In this document: piece by piece, positions 9,401 to 18,378 of the stretch | Numbering within the stretch: the stretch's first letter is position 1 | How the letters are laid out: each line of letters opens with the position of its first letter | DNA from: Pseudoalteromonas sp. HM-SA03 | Lineage (GTDB): Bacteria; Pseudomonadota; Gammaproteobacteria; Enterobacterales; Alteromonadaceae | Reading direction: 5' to 3' | DNA length: 45,246 nt | NCBI RefSeq assembly: GCF_002289345.1 | Contig: NZ_NSDG01000047.1 | Location: 10,809 to 56,054, forward strand | Position numbers and translations under genes: made by a program | Notes under the pieces: model-generated | What the model saw: the letters and a program-made list of their open reading frames with translations, nothing else | What the model was told of the DNA's origin: nothing | The model's database searches: none

Positions 9401-10121
9401 GAACCTGCTCCACGTCCACATTTTCATCCACTACAACTTGAGAAAGCTTGATATTCTCAAGTGTCTGCTCATCTACCGCGAGGTTGTTAATCTTTAACTC
9501 GCCGAGCTCAGCGGTTAGCGGCAGGTCTATCTTGGGTAGTTGGAGTGGCACTAATGCATTCAGTGGTGCTGTCGATTTTGCAGGCACTGGTTGCTCAGTT
9601 ACCTTGGTGGTCAACTTCACACTATCTAACAACAAAAAAGGGACATTAAAATGTGAGCCAGAACCTGACAGCTGCGTGTCTAAGCCTTGCAATTGCACTG
9701 TAATATCCGGCGTTTCCAACGAAAATTGCTGAACTTGCGCACGTTTTATTGCAATTGGCAGTGGTAACTCAACTTGGCCACTTTCCGTAGTTTCCGCTTC
9801 GCTGACACTTTTCTGCTTTTGTACGATCGCTATCGTTTTTGCGTCTAGCGCAATGCAAACGCTGGCACAGGCCAACCACTCAACAGTAACTTTGGTGTCT
9901 CTAAGGCGAATATCGATATCGTCATTGTGATAACGCAACGTAAGATTGGCGCCAGATAATAAGCGCTTGTCTAGCCCATCGATTTCTAACCCTGAAACCG
10001 TTTTATTCGCTACCCAAACCAGTAACTTTTGCCCAGGCAAGGTAAAACATAAACAAACCAAAAGTAAAAATAGGCTAATAATGGCAGTAATGATTTTGAT
10101 TCTTAAGCTTCTGAACTGCAT
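6462..10121 (-). CDS. tamB: TamB, inner-membrane-anchored AsmA-like translocation/lipid-transport protein
   Basis: A 1219-aa protein with one N-terminal membrane anchor (about residues 8-26, IITAIISLFLLLVCLCF). A very long repetitive beta-strand region spans the periplasm, and a DUF490/TamB domain lies at the C-terminus (LNGQPLGES...LLSQGIDRSESFFSKAGESLGL). It ends with the barrel-like YRVGVFESINEIALRYRV. With TamA it forms the TAM complex, implicated in outer-membrane protein assembly and, as an AsmA-family member, in phospholipid transport across the periplasm. Length is close to E. coli TamB (1259). The start overlaps the tamA stop by one base (TAATG), and its TGA overlaps the ATG of the next gene, so translation is coupled on both sides. 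Confidence 0.95.
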   Translation of the reverse strand: MQFRSLRIKIITAIISLFLLLVCLCFTLPGQKLLVWVANKTVSGLEIDGLDKRLLSGANLTLRYHNDDIDIRLRDTKVTVEWLACASVCIALDAKTIAIVQKQKSVSEAETTESGQVELPLPIAIKRAQVQQFSLETPDITVQLQGLDTQLSGSGSHFNVPFLLLDSVKLTTKVTEQPVPAKSTAPLNALVPLQLPKIDLPLTAELGELKINNLAVDEQTLENIKLSQVVVDENVDVEQVQLNYQEWFISAAAEILLNDWTIDLRSTVSAPQGLASLTLAGRPHDLTLTLNSEGMAFAKLQAHADLTATNWPFELQGQIDKLVIPSEPTTLKGATLGLSGDASKYNLSGSIAVNTVQFGDVTATLEGQGGLQAFTLAKAALQFEKAQAHIAGQVNWAQGVKGKVNGEFSQLPIDRLLGLVQYDAGQTENDTLAGQFALDFVSQGEQWQVNVERFKLDGKVAGTPFNADVKVVVDESLLGEFSHARLNYGKNSLTVSGELGQQLDLDIDFQFEQAANTLIPADLKGSGEIFIQGDHLKPSIQTDIKFDSVRYQNIALHGLTTKGTVDIANEVTGQIKLALDRLIVDSEMVEDIRLAVKGNQQQHNATLDIRDKRVVASFEVNGKVQHSTWQGELSSGEVTSQGQTIALQGPAAIVISDVSQRIAKQCWQMDDTDLCFAAEQQGTQGQADVKLEKLALAKLQTWLPAELKVTGETQAVAKLAWQNGQVTRADGELNIVDAGVTTHGQTFSISEFKALLKTNNKQIHADWRMTSDILGKFSGDTRVPLDKQSPQLAGNVKIESIELAKLSALLNGVTEQSFDLQGEVLGDINISGSLAAPEVNGKLTAQRLFMSSDSLPVEIDKGHINLDFNTTSAQLEAELTAAKGGKVALIGEAYWSPELSAEVKIKGENIYVQPDSQIELTASPDLTLAYKDKIARVLGEIVVPFGRVNIESLPEGVTSPSDDEVIVDAKVQKQMSVPVQHEIDLKLTVKDNFRVRALGLDSFVTGAIEIDKQVESPMLATGELQLREGRYRAFGQDLLIRTGQVGFNGALDKPYLNISAIRNPATTANDVIAGVEFTGNIAKPRLTVFSEPAMDQAKALSYLLNGQPLGESETSNNALLTQFLLSQGIDRSESFFSKAGESLGLSDVNLSAKGSGDDTQVEVSGYITPNVQVSYRVGVFESINEIALRYRVFSKFYVEATSGLYNSIDFLYKFDWDDK

Positions 10122-11857
10122 TAGATTTCAGGTCCTATAACAATACTGAGACGGGTGCTTTTACTTTCTTTGGTCAGCCCCCAAGCATGATCGAGCCGGA
10201 TTGGACCAACGGGGGTTAAATAACGAAAACCAAACCCGGCTCCAACTTCCCAAGCGTCCGAGAAATCGTTCGTTGCAGTACCCGCATCAACAAACAAAGC
10301 AGCTCGCCAACTTGGATGGAATTGATAGTTATATTCCACTGTTCCAGTGGCTAAATATCTGCCGCCAAGTATACGCCCTTCGTCATCGCGAGGGCCGATA
10401 GATTCATAGGCAAAACCACGGATACTTTGATCTCCCCCAGCGAGAAAACGGTGGGTAAACGGAATTTGGTCAATATCTTTTGTCACGATCGCCCCTAAGT
10501 CTAAGCGACCAAAAAACAAGTGCTTGGTGTCAAAACTTCTTAGCCATTCATTGTTCCATCTCACCTTCAACATATTCGCAGACGATAGTACAGAATCTGC
10601 TGCAGCTTCAATGGAGATCAGGCGCTTGTTCCCCCAATAAGGTAGCGCGCCACCTTTACTTTCTTTCTTTAAGTAGCTAATACCTGGGATCAACATTTCC
10701 GTCCGTTGTTTTTCGCCTCGCTGTTCCGTGGTTTCGTGTTCACGTTTCAAAAACGCCGTCCTCACCCACTCGTCATCCGTTAGCCATTGTCGCTGTGCCT
10801 GTACGTTCCAAATCCGACTGTTGATCCCTTCCGTTACTTCATCCTGCACCTTATAACCACCTAACACACGCCACAAATCGTCGTTAGGATTGTCTACAGG
10901 AATAGTATAACTTGCAGTGATATCTTGTTGCTTTTGCGACAGTCTCAGATTGGACTCAAAGGAATGGCCATCCTCGGTGATCCAAGGTTTAGTCCACTTA
11001 AAACGGGTTTTTGCACCCACATCATCACTGTAGCCTGCGCCCACTTCAAAGCTATTTGCGGGTTTGTCTTCAACACTCACTCGAACAGGGATCTGTTCGC
11101 TCGTCCGCTCCTTTAACAGTGGATAAACCTTTATCGCACTAAAATAAGGGGTGGCATTTAAAGACAGATTAAAATCAGACAAGAGGCTCGCTTCAAACGG
11201 CTGCCCTTTCGAAAATGGGCTTAGCGAGCGTATATAGTTAGCCGCTTTGGTGTTTCCCTCAATAGCGAGGTCACCAAATTGATAACGTTTACCCGTGTTG
11301 AGCAGCAGTCGTACACCAGCATAGCGATTCGCTTTGTGAACAAGCAATTTGGACTCTTGCCATTGATAATCAAAATATCCAAGTTCTAGTAGCTCGCTTT
11401 CAAAGCGGCTTTTCGTTGCCTGATAATCACTATGATTGACTTGCTTGCCAACTTGGATCGGTACATCTTTGATAAGCGAAACTAAATCTGCATTGTCCTT
11501 ACCCACTCCCACAAGCTCAATATTAACATCTTGCCAGTTCAGTGGTGCTTCAAGTTTGACTTCGGCTATGACGTTTTGCCCTTCTCCACTGAGTTGAATA
11601 TCAAAATGATAATAACCTAAAGCATGCAAAGCGCGACGTATGTCCGCACGCACCTCTTTCATCACCCGAGGGACTTTTGGCTTACCTTTGTAAGATTTTA
11701 AAAAACCAATGATGTTGTCTTCTACGTCGCCGTTCTCGACTTTGACTTCAATGTTGGAGATTTTTACTGATGCAGGACGAGACTCAGCACCGGCGTTAAA
11801 CGAGGAAAAGCAGCACAAAAAGAGCGCTAATGTTAAACAAGAGAAATACGGCTTCAT
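10121..11857 (-). CDS. tamA: TamA, outer-membrane Omp85-family subunit of TAM
   Basis: A 578-aa protein, nearly the length of E. coli TamA (577). It has a Sec signal peptide (ending near AGAES), three POTRA-like modules to about residue 265 and a 16-strand Omp85 barrel. The barrel contains the conserved lid-loop motif SIRGFAYESIGPRD and the late FGFRYLTPVGPIRLDHAW block. It inserts in the outer membrane and contacts TamB through its POTRA domains. It is the first gene of a four-gene operon with tamB, a binding-protein-like gene and a secreted cyclophilin. Upstream is about 240 bp shared with the divergent rraB. Confidence 0.94.
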   Translation of the reverse strand: MKPYFSCLTLALFLCCFSSFNAGAESRPASVKISNIEVKVENGDVEDNIIGFLKSYKGKPKVPRVMKEVRADIRRALHALGYYHFDIQLSGEGQNVIAEVKLEAPLNWQDVNIELVGVGKDNADLVSLIKDVPIQVGKQVNHSDYQATKSRFESELLELGYFDYQWQESKLLVHKANRYAGVRLLLNTGKRYQFGDLAIEGNTKAANYIRSLSPFSKGQPFEASLLSDFNLSLNATPYFSAIKVYPLLKERTSEQIPVRVSVEDKPANSFEVGAGYSDDVGAKTRFKWTKPWITEDGHSFESNLRLSQKQQDITASYTIPVDNPNDDLWRVLGGYKVQDEVTEGINSRIWNVQAQRQWLTDDEWVRTAFLKREHETTEQRGEKQRTEMLIPGISYLKKESKGGALPYWGNKRLISIEAAADSVLSSANMLKVRWNNEWLRSFDTKHLFFGRLDLGAIVTKDIDQIPFTHRFLAGGDQSIRGFAYESIGPRDDEGRILGGRYLATGTVEYNYQFHPSWRAALFVDAGTATNDFSDAWEVGAGFGFRYLTPVGPIRLDHAWGLTKESKSTRLSIVIGPEI

Positions 11858-12096
11858 TAAAATAAAACGACCTAAATATCGCGACTTATGGGCATCGATA
11901 ATGCCATTGTGCTTGTGAAAATGGATACTGTAAAACGACTTTTCAGAGAAACTGCAATTTTACTGAGCTAAAGCTGAACATAGGGTGTATTTTGTTGTAA
12001 CGCAGTGGGTTTTATCGCACATTTATTTACATTCATACTTTTTATTTTCTTGCAGATGACGGACAATAGCAACAATTGAACCTGCAGAGTGAAATT

Positions 12097-12429
12097 ATGC
12101 AATTCCCAAATGATGATAACGGTGAGCTTCTAGCTGAGATTGCCGCTGCTGGCGTTGATCTGACGCAAATGCAGAATATCGATTTTTATATTCTTTTCGA
12201 GCAAGCTGGTGATGCTAAGCGCTTCATTGGCGCGATTGAGAAAGACGAATTAGCACCGAAAACCCAGTTACAACAATGCCCTGACACAGGCGTTTGGGAA
12301 GTGATCACCACGGTGACTATGGTCCCGATGCACGAGCTACTGAGTCAGACGGAGCAATATCTAGAAAGCATAGCCAATGGTTATGAAGGATATGGCGATG
12401 GCTGGGGCTTAATGGCCTCGGAAGAGTGA
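12097..12429 (+). CDS. rraB: RraB-like regulator of ribonuclease E activity
   Basis: Starting at ATG 12097 gives 110 aa (MQFPNDDNGELLAEIAAAGVD). A TTG at 12076 would add seven residues. The protein is acidic and ends GYGDGWGLMASEE, matching the YDGWG block of RraB (DUF1260). RraB binds RNase E and modulates degradosome composition and mRNA decay in E. coli. The N-terminal half differs from the E. coli protein, so it is a divergent member. It is divergent from tamA and convergent with radD. Confidence 0.75.
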   Translation: MQFPNDDNGELLAEIAAAGVDLTQMQNIDFYILFEQAGDAKRFIGAIEKDELAPKTQLQQCPDTGVWEVITTVTMVPMHELLSQTEQYLESIANGYEGYGDGWGLMASEE

Positions 12430-12454
12430 ACAGCCACAGAAAATCCGATTTTTA

Positions 12455-12488
12455 TACAGAAAGGCTAACTTTTGTCAGCCTTTCTGTA
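12455..12488. terminator. Terminator-like hairpin between rraB and radD
   Basis: A 12-bp perfect stem (TACAGAAAGGCT with AGCCTTTCTGTA, loop of 10) lies over the last codons and stop of radD. The T runs beside it are short (ATAAAAATC on the radD side), so efficiency is uncertain. Confidence 0.5.
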
Positions 12489-14207
12489 GCTACCTTGATA
12501 GTCAAACAGCTTTTCAGAAACCTGCCAACCAAACTTCTTGTGTAATTTAGCAATCACAAAATCCGGTGCAATCAAGTCAGTATCTATCACTTCTTCAGCT
12601 GACTGCCATTTCGCAGGTGCCGACGTAGATTTTCGCCGCTTTGCAAATTGCTGGTGAAATATAAATAGACTCTTTTGATTGGAAAAGTCATAGACTTCAC
12701 TACAACTAGCCCCATCCTCGTCAAAGTAAGTAATTTTTAATTTATTGCCACTAAGCACTTCGCCACATAGTCCGCTGCAGCGTAGTACCATTGCATGTTT
12801 TAAATTCAGTGCCGCACGCAACTTATCATCTGGGTCTGCCATTATTCCGCCGCACTGATGGCATTGCCTTGCGGCAATATCATTTTCTGCACCGCATTGC
12901 TCACATTCTTTAAACTTAAAACGATAATCACATTGCTGTGAATGACCATCATAGTCTTCGAGCAATCCCTGACAGCGCCTGCCAAAATGCTCTATAAGCT
13001 TACCTTGCTCGTCTATCTTGCCCCAGAAAATATTGGCAAAGCCACAACCAGGGCAAAGCACTTGTACGGGCTCATTGTCTGAGTTTGGCTTTTTACTTCC
13101 CACTTCAGGTGCAAACAAGTCAAAGTCGTTGCCTGCATAATCAATGACAAAGCAATCTTCTTTGTTTTCGCCTAGCCTAAGCCCTCTGCCTACAATCTGC
13201 TGATAGAGACTCACGGACTCCGTGGGTCTCAAGATAGCGATAACATCAACATGGGGGGCGTCAAACCCGGTAGTAAGCACAGAAACATTAACTAAATACT
13301 TAATTTCTCTATTTTTGAACTGGACGATAAGTGCATCTCTCACGGCTGATTTGGTTTCCCCCGTGATCAGCGCACTATATTGCTTAGGTAAATAACCGAG
13401 GATTTCTTTTGCATGCATAACCGTCGCGGCAAAAATCATTACTCCCGTCCTATTTTCACTGAGCGCTAGCAAATGAGTGATAATGCTCTTTGTTGCACGA
13501 GTTTGTGCTTGTAATAATGTATTCATATCAGATTCTGAATAACGCCCAAATGAATCTGTACTTAAACTAGAAAAATCATAATTCTCAACTGCTGGGTCGA
13601 TTTTATTTGGCGGTGTAAGATACGAGTTCTTTATCATATATCTAAGTGGTAATTCGTAAATACACTGCTTGAATGGTGATTCAGCTTTCCCTCTAACAAA
13701 ACCATGATAATGTTTATGGTATATCCATCCCATACCCAACCGATAAGGTGTTGCTGTTAAGCCTAATAACTTTAGTTCAGGGTTAAACTGAGCCAGCTGG
13801 TTTAAAATTTGTTGATACTGGCTATTATCTTCCCCACTCACCCGGTGGCATTCATCAATGATAACTAATGAATAAAATTGATTGAGTTGTGATAAGTTTC
13901 GAGACAATGACTGCACACTAGCAAAAGTCACCTGATGCTGTAACGACTTTTCTTTTAATCCAGCAGAAAAAATACTCGCTTGTAATCCGTAGCTTTTATA
14001 TTTTTGTGCATTTTGCTCTACAAGTTCTTTAACATGAGTCAATACTAATATTTTGTGTTTTGCAAGCCGTGCAAGCTCTGCAATCACTAGACTCTTTCCA
14101 GCGCCTGTAGGTAACACAATGACAGCTGACTCGCTTGATTTACGAAAGTGAGCCAGCGTATTTTGTACCGCTTCTTGTTGATAAGGTCTTAAAACGTAAA
14201 TAAGCAC
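12465..14207 (-). CDS. radD: RadD (YejH), superfamily 2 DNA-repair ATPase
   Basis: A 580-aa SF2 helicase-like ATPase (E. coli RadD 586 aa). The N-terminus LRPYQQEAV is the Q-like motif. Walker A is PTGAGKS at 33-39, motif II is DECH near 118-121, and motif III is GLTATPYRL. The C-terminal helicase domain has FDAPHVDVI and QQIVGRGLRLG (motif VI arginines). A four-Cys zinc cluster (CPGCGFANIFW, CEQCGAEN, CHQCGG) follows. RadD acts with RecA and SSB in double-strand-break repair and crossover resolution. It is downstream of the H-NS gene on the same strand, but a strong terminator separates them. Confidence 0.93.
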   Translation of the reverse strand: MLIYVLRPYQQEAVQNTLAHFRKSSESAVIVLPTGAGKSLVIAELARLAKHKILVLTHVKELVEQNAQKYKSYGLQASIFSAGLKEKSLQHQVTFASVQSLSRNLSQLNQFYSLVIIDECHRVSGEDNSQYQQILNQLAQFNPELKLLGLTATPYRLGMGWIYHKHYHGFVRGKAESPFKQCIYELPLRYMIKNSYLTPPNKIDPAVENYDFSSLSTDSFGRYSESDMNTLLQAQTRATKSIITHLLALSENRTGVMIFAATVMHAKEILGYLPKQYSALITGETKSAVRDALIVQFKNREIKYLVNVSVLTTGFDAPHVDVIAILRPTESVSLYQQIVGRGLRLGENKEDCFVIDYAGNDFDLFAPEVGSKKPNSDNEPVQVLCPGCGFANIFWGKIDEQGKLIEHFGRRCQGLLEDYDGHSQQCDYRFKFKECEQCGAENDIAARQCHQCGGIMADPDDKLRAALNLKHAMVLRCSGLCGEVLSGNKLKITYFDEDGASCSEVYDFSNQKSLFIFHQQFAKRRKSTSAPAKWQSAEEVIDTDLIAPDFVIAKLHKKFGWQVSEKLFDYQGSYRKADKS

Positions 14208-14230
14208 CTCAGGATATAAATAATTAAGTC

Positions 14231-14264
14231 AAAAAAGGCGTACCTTAGTAGATACGCCTTTTAT
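14231..14264 (-). terminator. Rho-independent terminator of the hns-like gene
   Basis: On the minus strand AAAAGGCGTA pairs with TACGCCTTTT and is followed by further T (plus-strand AAAAAA at 14231-14236). It lies between the hns-like gene and radD, so radD should have its own promoter in the short region 14208-14230 or rely on read-through. Confidence 0.8.
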
Positions 14265-14321
14265 TTAGGCTATTTAAACAAAGACTGTTCAATACCGAAC
14301 AACCTTCATAATATGGTATTG

Positions 14322-14633
14322 TTAGATTAGATAATCATCTAGGTTAACACCTTGGAATACTTTAGGTGTTTTACCACGACCAGTCCACTCAATTACTTCA
14401 CCATCTTTTTCGATACGGTATTTTGCTTTTACTTTAGAACGACGATCAGCCGGCGTAGTGCCTACTAAATCATCCAGCGTAAGTCCTTTTTCTTTCAGCA
14501 TAGCCAATACTTCCTCTTTAGCTTGCTGTTGTTCCTTTTGCCCATTCAGTGCTTTTTGAATAAGCTCTAACGCTTTTTCTAAATCACTATAGCTTGCATT
14601 TTTAATAAAAGACTTGATCTCACGCATTGACAC
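14322..14633 (-). CDS. hns: Short H-NS family nucleoid protein
   Basis: A 103-aa protein. Residues 1-50 are helical and coiled-coil-like (oligomerisation). The C-terminus is the H-NS DNA-binding domain KYRIEKDGEVIEWTGRGKTP, with the AT-minor-groove hook TGRGKTP at 84-90, equivalent to the QGRTP loop of E. coli H-NS. It is about 30 residues shorter than E. coli H-NS (135-137), with a reduced N-terminal region. It silences AT-rich DNA. Its own upstream region (14634-14730) is very AT-rich, as expected for self-regulation. It is monocistronic, with a terminator on each side. Confidence 0.88.
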   Translation of the reverse strand: MSMREIKSFIKNASYSDLEKALELIQKALNGQKEQQQAKEEVLAMLKEKGLTLDDLVGTTPADRRSKVKAKYRIEKDGEVIEWTGRGKTPKVFQGVNLDDYLI

Positions 14634-14728
14634 TCTCTCAATTAAGCTTAGTTTTAATATTTATATTGAATACTATATTAAAATTAATAAAAAACAAATT
14701 GTATTCTATGAATTTTAATCTTGTTACG
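14634..14728 (-). promoter_or_regulatory. AT-rich promoter region of the hns-like gene
   Basis: About 95 bp of strongly AT-rich sequence with A/T tracts lies upstream of the gene. It is suited to H-NS binding and autoregulation. No single -35/-10 pair stands out. Confidence 0.45.
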
Positions 14729-14755
14729 AAAAAAGCGCCATAATGGCGCTTTTTA
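14729..14755. terminator. Terminator of pyrC
   Basis: AAAAAAGCGCCA, loop TAA, TGGCGCTTTTT. It is a perfect stem with A and T runs on either side, so it works on the minus strand for pyrC and can also stop plus-strand transcription. Confidence 0.85.
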
Positions 14756-14794
14756 GTTAGAATTAAGAATATTTAATTACATTCTGTTTAAATC

Positions 14795-15832
14795 TCATTC
14801 AACTTTCCAATCAATTGTCGATCCTGCTTTAATTGGCACAACCGTTCCTTCACCTAATTTATATGTATCAGGCACTTGCCAAGGAGACTTGGTCAGCGTA
14901 ATGGTATCCGTATTGCGCGGTAAGCCATAAAAGTCCGAACCAAAGTGACTCGCAAAACCTTCTAACTTATCAAGCGCATTCGCATCTTCAAATGCTTCTG
15001 CGTATAGCTCAATTGCAGCATGTGCAGTGTATGCACCTGCACAGCCACATGCGGCTTCTTTTTTATCTTTCGCATGAGGGGCTGAATCTGTGCCCAAGAA
15101 GAATTTTTTACTTCCGCTTGTCGCCGCTTCAATTAACGCTTGTTGATGCGTATTACGCTTTAAGATCGGTAAACAATAATAGTGAGGGCGAATGCCACCA
15201 GCCAACATATGATTGCGGTTATAAAGCAAATGATGAGCTGTGATAGTTGCAGCAACGTTGTCAGGCGCTTGATTAACAAAATCAACTGCGTCTTTTGTCG
15301 TGATATGTTCGAGTACAATTTTTAACGTTGGGAAGTTATCAACGACTTTGGACAGTTTTGTCTCAAGGAATACTTTTTCTCTATCAAAGATATCAATAGA
15401 GGAGTCCGTCACTTCACCGTGCACGAGTAGCAACATGCCAACTTCTTGCATCGCTTCGAGCGCTGGATATACATTTTCAATATCCGTTACACCCGATGCT
15501 GAGTTTGTCGTTGCACCGGCTGGATACAACTTAGCAGCAACAATATGACCAGTTGCTTTCGCTTTTTTGATTTCTTCAGGAGTCGTGTTATCCGTAAGAT
15601 ATAACACCATTAGCGGCTGAAAGTTGCCTTGAGGATTAGCGGCCATAATGCGGTCACGATAAGCCAAAGCAGTCTCTGTGCAAGTTGCTGGTGGTACCAG
15701 GTTTGGCATGATAATCGCGCGGCCCATGTAGCGACTAATATCTCTTACCGTGTCGACCAAGACATCACCATCACGTAGGTGCACATGCCAATCATCTGGT
15801 CGTGTAATCGTTAGCGTTTGTTTGCTCGTCAT
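14795..15832 (-). CDS. pyrC: Dihydroorotase PyrC
   Basis: Converts carbamoyl-aspartate to dihydroorotate in pyrimidine synthesis. I choose ATG 15832 ([22 protein letters not shown]), preceded by AGAGAGC, giving 345 aa (E. coli 348); an upstream ATG would add 14 unrelated residues. Metal ligands are visible: His16 and His18 in HVH, the carboxylated Lys101 in AAKLYPAG, His in LVHGEVTD, His in LEHITTKDA, and the catalytic Asp in GTDSAPH. The CGCAGAY block is typical of the class II bacterial enzyme. Confidence 0.95.
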   Translation of the reverse strand: MTSKQTLTITRPDDWHVHLRDGDVLVDTVRDISRYMGRAIIMPNLVPPATCTETALAYRDRIMAANPQGNFQPLMVLYLTDNTTPEEIKKAKATGHIVAAKLYPAGATTNSASGVTDIENVYPALEAMQEVGMLLLVHGEVTDSSIDIFDREKVFLETKLSKVVDNFPTLKIVLEHITTKDAVDFVNQAPDNVAATITAHHLLYNRNHMLAGGIRPHYYCLPILKRNTHQQALIEAATSGSKKFFLGTDSAPHAKDKKEAACGCAGAYTAHAAIELYAEAFEDANALDKLEGFASHFGSDFYGLPRNTDTITLTKSPWQVPDTYKLGEGTVVPIKAGSTIDWKVE

Positions 15833-16017
15833 TGCTCTCTTCCACTGCTGAATTTGTCCGATCATAGGCTGCACATAGGTGTTAGTAAAGTTTTTCAGGC
15901 CAACCGCAGATTATTTCATTTTATAAGTTTACTTTTAGCTCATTGTCATTTTTCACAACATTGGTAAATATGTACAATTTAAGTTAACTTAGTAGCATCT
16001 TTTCATGAGAAATATGT

Positions 16018-18378
16018 ATGCTATCTGAGAACCAAAAATTAGAATCAAAAACAGAGCAGCTTAGCATCATTAACCAGTTTTCTTCGTCGCTGCTGCATCT
16101 AACCAAACTTGACGAATTATTTGAATACGTTACAACACAGGTCGTTAATCGACTGGGGTTTGTAGATTGTGTTATCTATCTCGCTGACCCTTATCAAGAG
16201 TATCTAGAAGTCGCTGCAAGTATGGGCGTTTGCCATGCTAATGGGGATTATCGTGTTGAACAAACTAAGATAAAAATTGGTTCAGGTATTACCGGACAAG
16301 TCGCAACAACTAGAGCGCCCTTTATTTCTGGAAACGTCGCCGCTCACCCTATGTATATTGCAGATTTACGTCCAGCCATGTCAGAGCTTTGCGTACCTCT
16401 GGAGTACGATGGTTACTTAATCGGTGTGATTGACTGTGAGCATCCAGAGGCTGATTATTTTACCTCCGCACATTTACAAATATTATCGACGGTCGCACAT
16501 TTACTCAGTGCCAAAATCCATCAGTTACGCACCTTAGAAAACCTCCAAACCACGATTGCCCAGTTACACCAAGCACAGAATTTAGAAAAGTCCCTACTTA
16601 AAATTGCGAACATCACTTACCGCTTTGAGAACCTTGAAGCTTTTTATGATGACTTATATAAAATCATTGCTTCTCAGCTTTGCGCCGAGAATTTTTTTAT
16701 CGGCCTTTATGATACGCAACAGGATATTTTAGAAATCGATTATTTGATTGAGGGAGGCGAAAAATGTAATGCTCACCAAAAGGTATCAAAAGATCAGATT
16801 AAGCATACTGCATCCTATTATATTCTGAAGAACCAACGACCACTGCTGTGTGATAACGATCAATTTAGCATGCACATTACGCGGGGGGATTTTAAAATGG
16901 TGGGTCGCTCGCCACGCTCTTGGTTAGGCGTACCATTTTTGGTTAATGATCAATATCAGGGCGTGATTGTGCTGCAAAGCTACAATAACGACCAAGCTTT
17001 CGTGAATCATGATTTATCTATTTTGACTTATATAAGTCGCCAAGTCAGCATGGCCATAGATCGGCAGCTTTCAAGGCAGGCGCTAGAACATAGAGCCTTG
17101 CACGACGATTTAACGGGTCTCGCCAATCGCTATTTATTGTTAGAGCGGATCAAACATGCCATTTTAAGGCTAGCGCGAGTCGAGTCCGCTAATTTGCACT
17201 GCCTGATCTATCTCGATTTAGACAGATTTAAGAGCATTAATGACTCACTTGGCCACGATGTTGGCGATCACTTCTTGATTGCGATTGTCGAAATGATAAA
17301 TGGCTGTATCCGCAAAACCGATACCTTTGCCCGGCTCGGAGGTGATGAGTTTGCGATTTTTATGGAAAATGTCCAAGATAGGCAACAAGTCACTCTGCTA
17401 CTTGATAGGATCACCACAGCTATAACCAAGCCCCTCCATATAGATGGTCACGTTCTGCAAGCCTCTAGCAGTATTGGCGTTGCATTCACTGATAACGAGT
17501 CCGATAGCGCAATCAATTTACTGCAGCAAGCAGATGCCGCCATGTACGAAGCTAAATCTTCGGGTCGGGGTCAGGTCTGCTATTTTAATAATGCCATGCG
17601 CAAACGCTTAAAACAGCAAGCCGATATTGAAAATGATCTGCAACATGGCATCAAAAACAATGAATTTGCGCTGTATTATCAGCCGATATTTTCTCTAACG
17701 ACTGGCGCTATTGTTAGCTTTGAAGCTCTCGTCCGTTGGTTTCACCCCAAAAATGGTCTCGTCTCTCCAGATGCTTTTATTCCAATTGCAGAGCAAACCG
17801 GACAGATCATTGAACTTGACTTACATTTGTTGGAATTAGCAGCCAAACAACTCAAACGTTGGAAAGCGCAAAAGCTGCCGAAAACTCGCGTTACGGTAAA
17901 TGTTTCATCGCGACATTTCGCAAGCTTAGAGTTCGTTGATACGATCCAGCAGCTTTATCATCATTATGAGCTTACACCAGGCTCTTTATGTTTGGAAATC
18001 ACAGAATCTGGATTAATAGCAAACTTAGCTCTCGCAACCAAAATTATTCAAGGATTAGAATCCCTTGGAGTGAAGCTTTACCTTGACGACTTTGGCACTG
18101 GTTACTCCGCTTTAGGTTATTTGCACCAGCTCCCCATTCATGTGCTTAAAATTGATAAGAGCTTTATTGATCAACTCACTGAAAGAGAAAACCCGCTAGT
18201 TGATGCGATTTTGAAACTTGCACAATCACTTAACCTGACCGTTGTCGCTGAAGGTATCGAGCTCGACACTCAGTGGCAGCTATTAAAGCAAAAAGGCTGT
18301 CAATTTGGCCAAGGCTATATTGTTTCTAAACCACTCGCCGCAGATCAAGCGATGGCATTTTTACTGAGTAGAAACTAG
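16018..18378 (+). CDS. GAF-GAF-GGDEF-EAL cyclic-di-GMP enzyme
   Basis: A 786-aa soluble protein. Two GAF sensor domains (about 15-165 and 190-350) are followed by a diguanylate cyclase domain (about 360-525) and an EAL phosphodiesterase domain (about 535-780). The cyclase site is RLGGDEF (GGDEF 441-445), with an inhibitory I-site RKTD at 432-435. The EAL site is intact: EALVRW at 569-574, LEITES, DDFGTGYSAL, KIDKSFI, AEGIE and GQGY. Both activities are therefore possible. There is no membrane segment, so the signal is cytoplasmic and unknown. The TAG stop (18376-18378) coincides with the left edge of a MITE-like element, so the original C-terminus may have differed by a few residues. Confidence 0.92.
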   Translation: MLSENQKLESKTEQLSIINQFSSSLLHLTKLDELFEYVTTQVVNRLGFVDCVIYLADPYQEYLEVAASMGVCHANGDYRVEQTKIKIGSGITGQVATTRAPFISGNVAAHPMYIADLRPAMSELCVPLEYDGYLIGVIDCEHPEADYFTSAHLQILSTVAHLLSAKIHQLRTLENLQTTIAQLHQAQNLEKSLLKIANITYRFENLEAFYDDLYKIIASQLCAENFFIGLYDTQQDILEIDYLIEGGEKCNAHQKVSKDQIKHTASYYILKNQRPLLCDNDQFSMHITRGDFKMVGRSPRSWLGVPFLVNDQYQGVIVLQSYNNDQAFVNHDLSILTYISRQVSMAIDRQLSRQALEHRALHDDLTGLANRYLLLERIKHAILRLARVESANLHCLIYLDLDRFKSINDSLGHDVGDHFLIAIVEMINGCIRKTDTFARLGGDEFAIFMENVQDRQQVTLLLDRITTAITKPLHIDGHVLQASSSIGVAFTDNESDSAINLLQQADAAMYEAKSSGRGQVCYFNNAMRKRLKQQADIENDLQHGIKNNEFALYYQPIFSLTTGAIVSFEALVRWFHPKNGLVSPDAFIPIAEQTGQIIELDLHLLELAAKQLKRWKAQKLPKTRVTVNVSSRHFASLEFVDTIQQLYHHYELTPGSLCLEITESGLIANLALATKIIQGLESLGVKLYLDDFGTGYSALGYLHQLPIHVLKIDKSFIDQLTERENPLVDAILKLAQSLNLTVVAEGIELDTQWQLLKQKGCQFGQGYIVSKPLAADQAMAFLLSRN

